NCBI GenBank assembly: GCA_028583605.1
Contig: CM053326.1
Coordinates: forward strand, 29,867,431-29,931,430
Origin: Dastarcus helophoroides
Taxonomy: Eukaryota > Arthropoda > Insecta > Coleoptera > Bothrideridae
Direction: 5' to 3'
DNA length: 64,000 bases
Part shown: one piece after another, positions 60,908 to 64,000 of the stretch
Numbering within the stretch: the stretch's first letter is position 1
Layout of the letters: each line of letters opens with the position of its first letter
The notes under the pieces: generated by a model
Databases searched by the model: none
Told to the model about the DNA's origin: nothing
Seen by the model: only the letters and a program-made list of their open reading frames with translations
Made by a program: the position numbers and the translations under genes

Positions 60908-63900
60908 CAGGGGTCGGCAAACTTTTAAGTCAAAAGAGCCAACTGTAATAAAAAAATTGGTTTCGTGGATTTCACATTTTTCTGTTTTTACATTTTATTT
61001 CAAAATTAAATCAGATATATCAGACAAAATATGGGACAAAAAAAGACCCGTTTGACTCATGTAGTTAAACGAAAACATATTCAACCCAAAAGATCTTTTA
61101 TTTCTCAAAATTTAGAGCTTTATTTTAAAATCTGCCTTTTTCTAGCAAATTTGACTTTTTTTAACTCTTCTCTGTATTCGCCTTTGCCTAACTATGTATT
61201 TTACTCCTAAAATTAGATTTGCTCTCCTAAATCCTCTTTTCTTCTCAAAGTTGACAATTTGTAAAAATGTTTACTTTTTTCTAATTCGACTGACTAAAAG
61301 ATTCGACTTATTTCTCAAAAATTCATCTTTTGCCGAATTCTTAATTTAAAAAAAAAGTAAAAATTTGAAGTAATAATTTGAAGATTTTAAATAAAAGAGT
61401 TTTGAAGATTTCGACCTTTTCCTCAAAGTTTTCTTTTTCGAAATTTAGACCTATTCTTAAATTTGACTTTTTTCCAAATTACATTTTTTTGACTTTATTC
61501 TAAATTGCAACTTTTTCTCAAAATTTCTATTCTTTTTAAATAACGTTCCTTTTCCAAATTTTACCATTTCCCCCAAATATTGACTTCTGCTGAACACTTA
61601 AACTTTTATTTATTTTCTGGAAATTGCGACCTGTTTCCCAAAATTAGGTGTTTCTCGAAATTCCAACTTTTAACTGAAAATTCGATATTTTATTACATTT
61701 CTGCATGCTGCGATTTTATCGACGAAATTCGCCTATTTTCAGAATGTTTGACCTTAAAAATTTGATTTTGTTCTTAAAATTTGACTTTCTCTGGGAAATT
61801 TTGACCTTTTTTTAAAGTTCAACACTTTTCTCGAAACTAGAAGTTTTATCGACATTTCTTTTTATTTAGAAATTATTTTACCAATTTTTTCAAAATTCGA
61901 ATTTTTCTGAAAAGTTTGAATTTTTTTTTATTCGTTTTGTTCTCGAAATTTCAAATTTATTCTCAAAATTTAACTTTCTGTGGAAAATTGCAAATAACAT
62001 ATTTTATTCTTCTCTAACAAACTTCGACTTCTTAAAATTCGACAATTTTTTCTAAGTTTTGAGTTTTTTACAATTTCTCTTATCGAGATTTTACAATTTT
62101 TCACAAAATTCAAATTTGTTCTGGATTTCAATCTATTATCAAAATTCGATGTTTTTTTTATAAAATTTTGCTTTTTTGAGAATTTTTGACAAATTCATAT
62201 TTTTCGATATCTCTTTTTTTTTCAAAATTCGAATTTTTCCGGAAACATAAGCTTTTATTTTGAATGAAATTCATGTCTCAAAATTTGACTTTTTTTCTTA
62301 AAATTTGACTTTCTCAAGGAAATTTTGACCTTCTCGAAATTGAAAGTTTTATCGACATTCTCTTTCCTTTCGAAATTATTTTACCAATTTTCTGGTTTAC
62401 CAATTTACGATTTATCTGAAAATTTGTTTGTTTTTTAATTAGTCTAGTTTTTGAAATTCCAAATTTATTCTCAAAATTTAATTTTCACTGGAAAATTGCA
62501 AATTTTTATCGAAATTTTTATCGACTTTTTAAAGACCGACACTTTTTTAATCTTCCAGTTTATTTTTACAATTTCTCTTTTATATAAAAGTTTCAAGTTT
62601 TAAGATTTGTTTTGAGTTTCAACCTATTGTCAAAATTTGACTTCTTTTTGAAATTTTGCCCTTATTTGAGAAGTTTTTCTCAATTTTTTTTCGAAATCTC
62701 TTTCTTTTTCTGAAAATTTGGCTTTTTCTGGGAGATTTTGATCTTTTTATAAAGTTAAACACTTCTCAAAATTTTCTTGCAATTTTGTTTCGAAATTATT
62801 GCACAAATTTTCTCAAAATTTAAATTAATCTGAAAATTTAGTTTTTTTAAATTGTCTGCTTTTCTAAATTTCACATTTATTCCCAAAATTTAACTTTATC
62901 TGGTAAATTGTAAATTTGTTGTCAAAGTTTGGAGCTTTTCTTAAAATTTAGACTTTTTCCCTGAAATGTTTCCTAAAATTTGAGCTTTTTCTTCTTCTCT
63001 GTAAGAATTTGACTTTTTTAAATTTTTACTTTTTTTCTAAGGTTCCAGTTTACTCTTATAATTTCTCTTTTCGAAATTTTGCAATTTTTCAAAAATTTCA
63101 AAAATGTCTACAAATTTCAGGTTTTAAATTTGTTTTAGGTTTCAATCTATTGTCAAAATTCTAAAATTTTCCCATTTGAGAACTTTCCATAAATTCATTT
63201 GTTTTCGAAATTTCTCCCTTTTTCCCAATTAGGCAAATCATTGTTTTAATCTCTTCATTTTTCCCAATTTTCTTTTTCCAAATCTCTTCGTTTTCTTAAA
63301 ATTCGGTTTTTTCTGGGAAATTTTGACCTTTTTTTATTTTAAAGTTCAACACATTTCTTGGAATTTTTTTTCGAAAGTATTTTACCAACTTTCTTAAAAT
63401 TCGAATTTATTTGAAAATTTGGAGTTTTTTTTAATTCGTCTTGTTTTCGAAATTGAAAATTTATTCTGAAAATTTAGCTTTCTCTGGAAAAGTGCAATTT
63501 TTTATGGACATTTCGAGCTGTTCTAAACTTTTTCCATGAAATTCTTCCTAAAATTAGACTTTTTTCTTCTTCACTGAAAAACTTCGACTTTTTTAAAGAT
63601 CGACAATTTTTTTAAGGTTCCACTTAATTGTTACAATTTCTCTTTTCGAAATTTTACTATATTTCATAAAATTCAAATTTGTCTAAAAGTTTGAGGTTTT
63701 TAATTTGACCTGGGTTTCAATCTATTGTCGAATCTCCAATTTTTTTTTTCTATGATTGCACCTTTTATGAAAGCTTTTGATAAATTCATATCTTTCAAAA
63801 TCTCTTTTTTTTCTCAATTTTTGTGGAATCTCTTATTTTTTCTTAATTTTTTCAAAGTCTCTTTCTTTTCCTTAATTTTTTCGAAATCTCTTTTTCTGAA

Positions 63901-64000
63901 AATTCGGCTTTTTCTTGTACTTCGGATTGATATTTGCCGTTTCTGTAAATTTAGATTTTTTTTCTCACAAAAAGTAATTCACAAAATCTCAAGGTTGTAG
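60908..64000. mobile_element. hAT-like left end with AT-rich array, runs off the window
   Basis: CAGGGGTCGGCAAACTTTTA at 60,908 is a classic hAT terminus. The preceding 8 bases ACCTATAC (60900-60907) would be the TSD. From about 61,060 to the window end the sequence is T-rich array (words like TTTTTCTCAAAATTTGAC), as in the complete hAT-like elements here. The right end must lie beyond 64,000. Confidence 0.6.

Overview
The window looks like AT-rich nuclear DNA from an insect. The evidence is an intron-bearing PRMT3 gene, part of a GH27 glycosidase gene with introns of 7 and 10.6 kb, and a dense nested layer of arthropod-type transposable elements. A beetle is possible, but I cannot fix the order from sequence alone. 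Nothing prokaryotic is present. Annotation is by eye, so splice sites and element ends are inferences supported by reading frame, GT-AG dinucleotides, terminal repeats and target-site duplications (TSDs).

Host genes: PRMT3 (protein arginine methyltransferase 3) is complete on the + strand, 2108-6879, in eight exons that join in frame to a 509-residue protein. The last four exons of an alpha-N-acetylgalactosaminidase/alpha-galactosidase (GH27) gene lie on the - strand (6975-25217); its 5' part is beyond my reading. The two genes converge with only 95 bp between stop codons. A possible orphan exon of another gene sits at 26631-26751 (-).

Transposable elements: four complete hAT-like elements without a recognisable transposase have 8-bp TSDs: 9119-11023, 15517-18997, 19779-24443 and 45199-48122. 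Two more hAT-like left ends lie at 36980 and 60908, the latter running off the window. Further elements are a TA-flanked long-TIR element split by one of the hATs (44575-48550), a decayed DDE transposon (about 11826-13770), MITEs with TAA and TTAA TSDs, Helitron/Lep1-like sequences, fragments of four non-LTR retrotransposons, a 5'-truncated Ty3/gypsy element (56330-58935, -) with three related solo LTRs, and three Penelope-like elements (PLEs), one of them nearly full length (about 40665-43385, -).

Two themes stand out. First, a degenerate AT-rich array (T-rich runs alternating with AAATTTCGA-type words, strand-polarised) fills perhaps a third of the window. Three of the four complete hAT-like elements carry it as their internal sequence, so the array seems to be spread as transposon cargo. 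Second, hammerhead ribozyme folds recur. One 47-nt motif at 38468-38514 has all core bases and three perfectly paired stems, and it sits between the arms of a perfect 96-bp inverted repeat. Hammerhead-like cores also occur at the PLE termini and in a separate short foldback retroposon family. The most interesting system here is therefore a population of ribozyme-bearing, inverted-repeat retroelements, possibly mobilised by PLEs.
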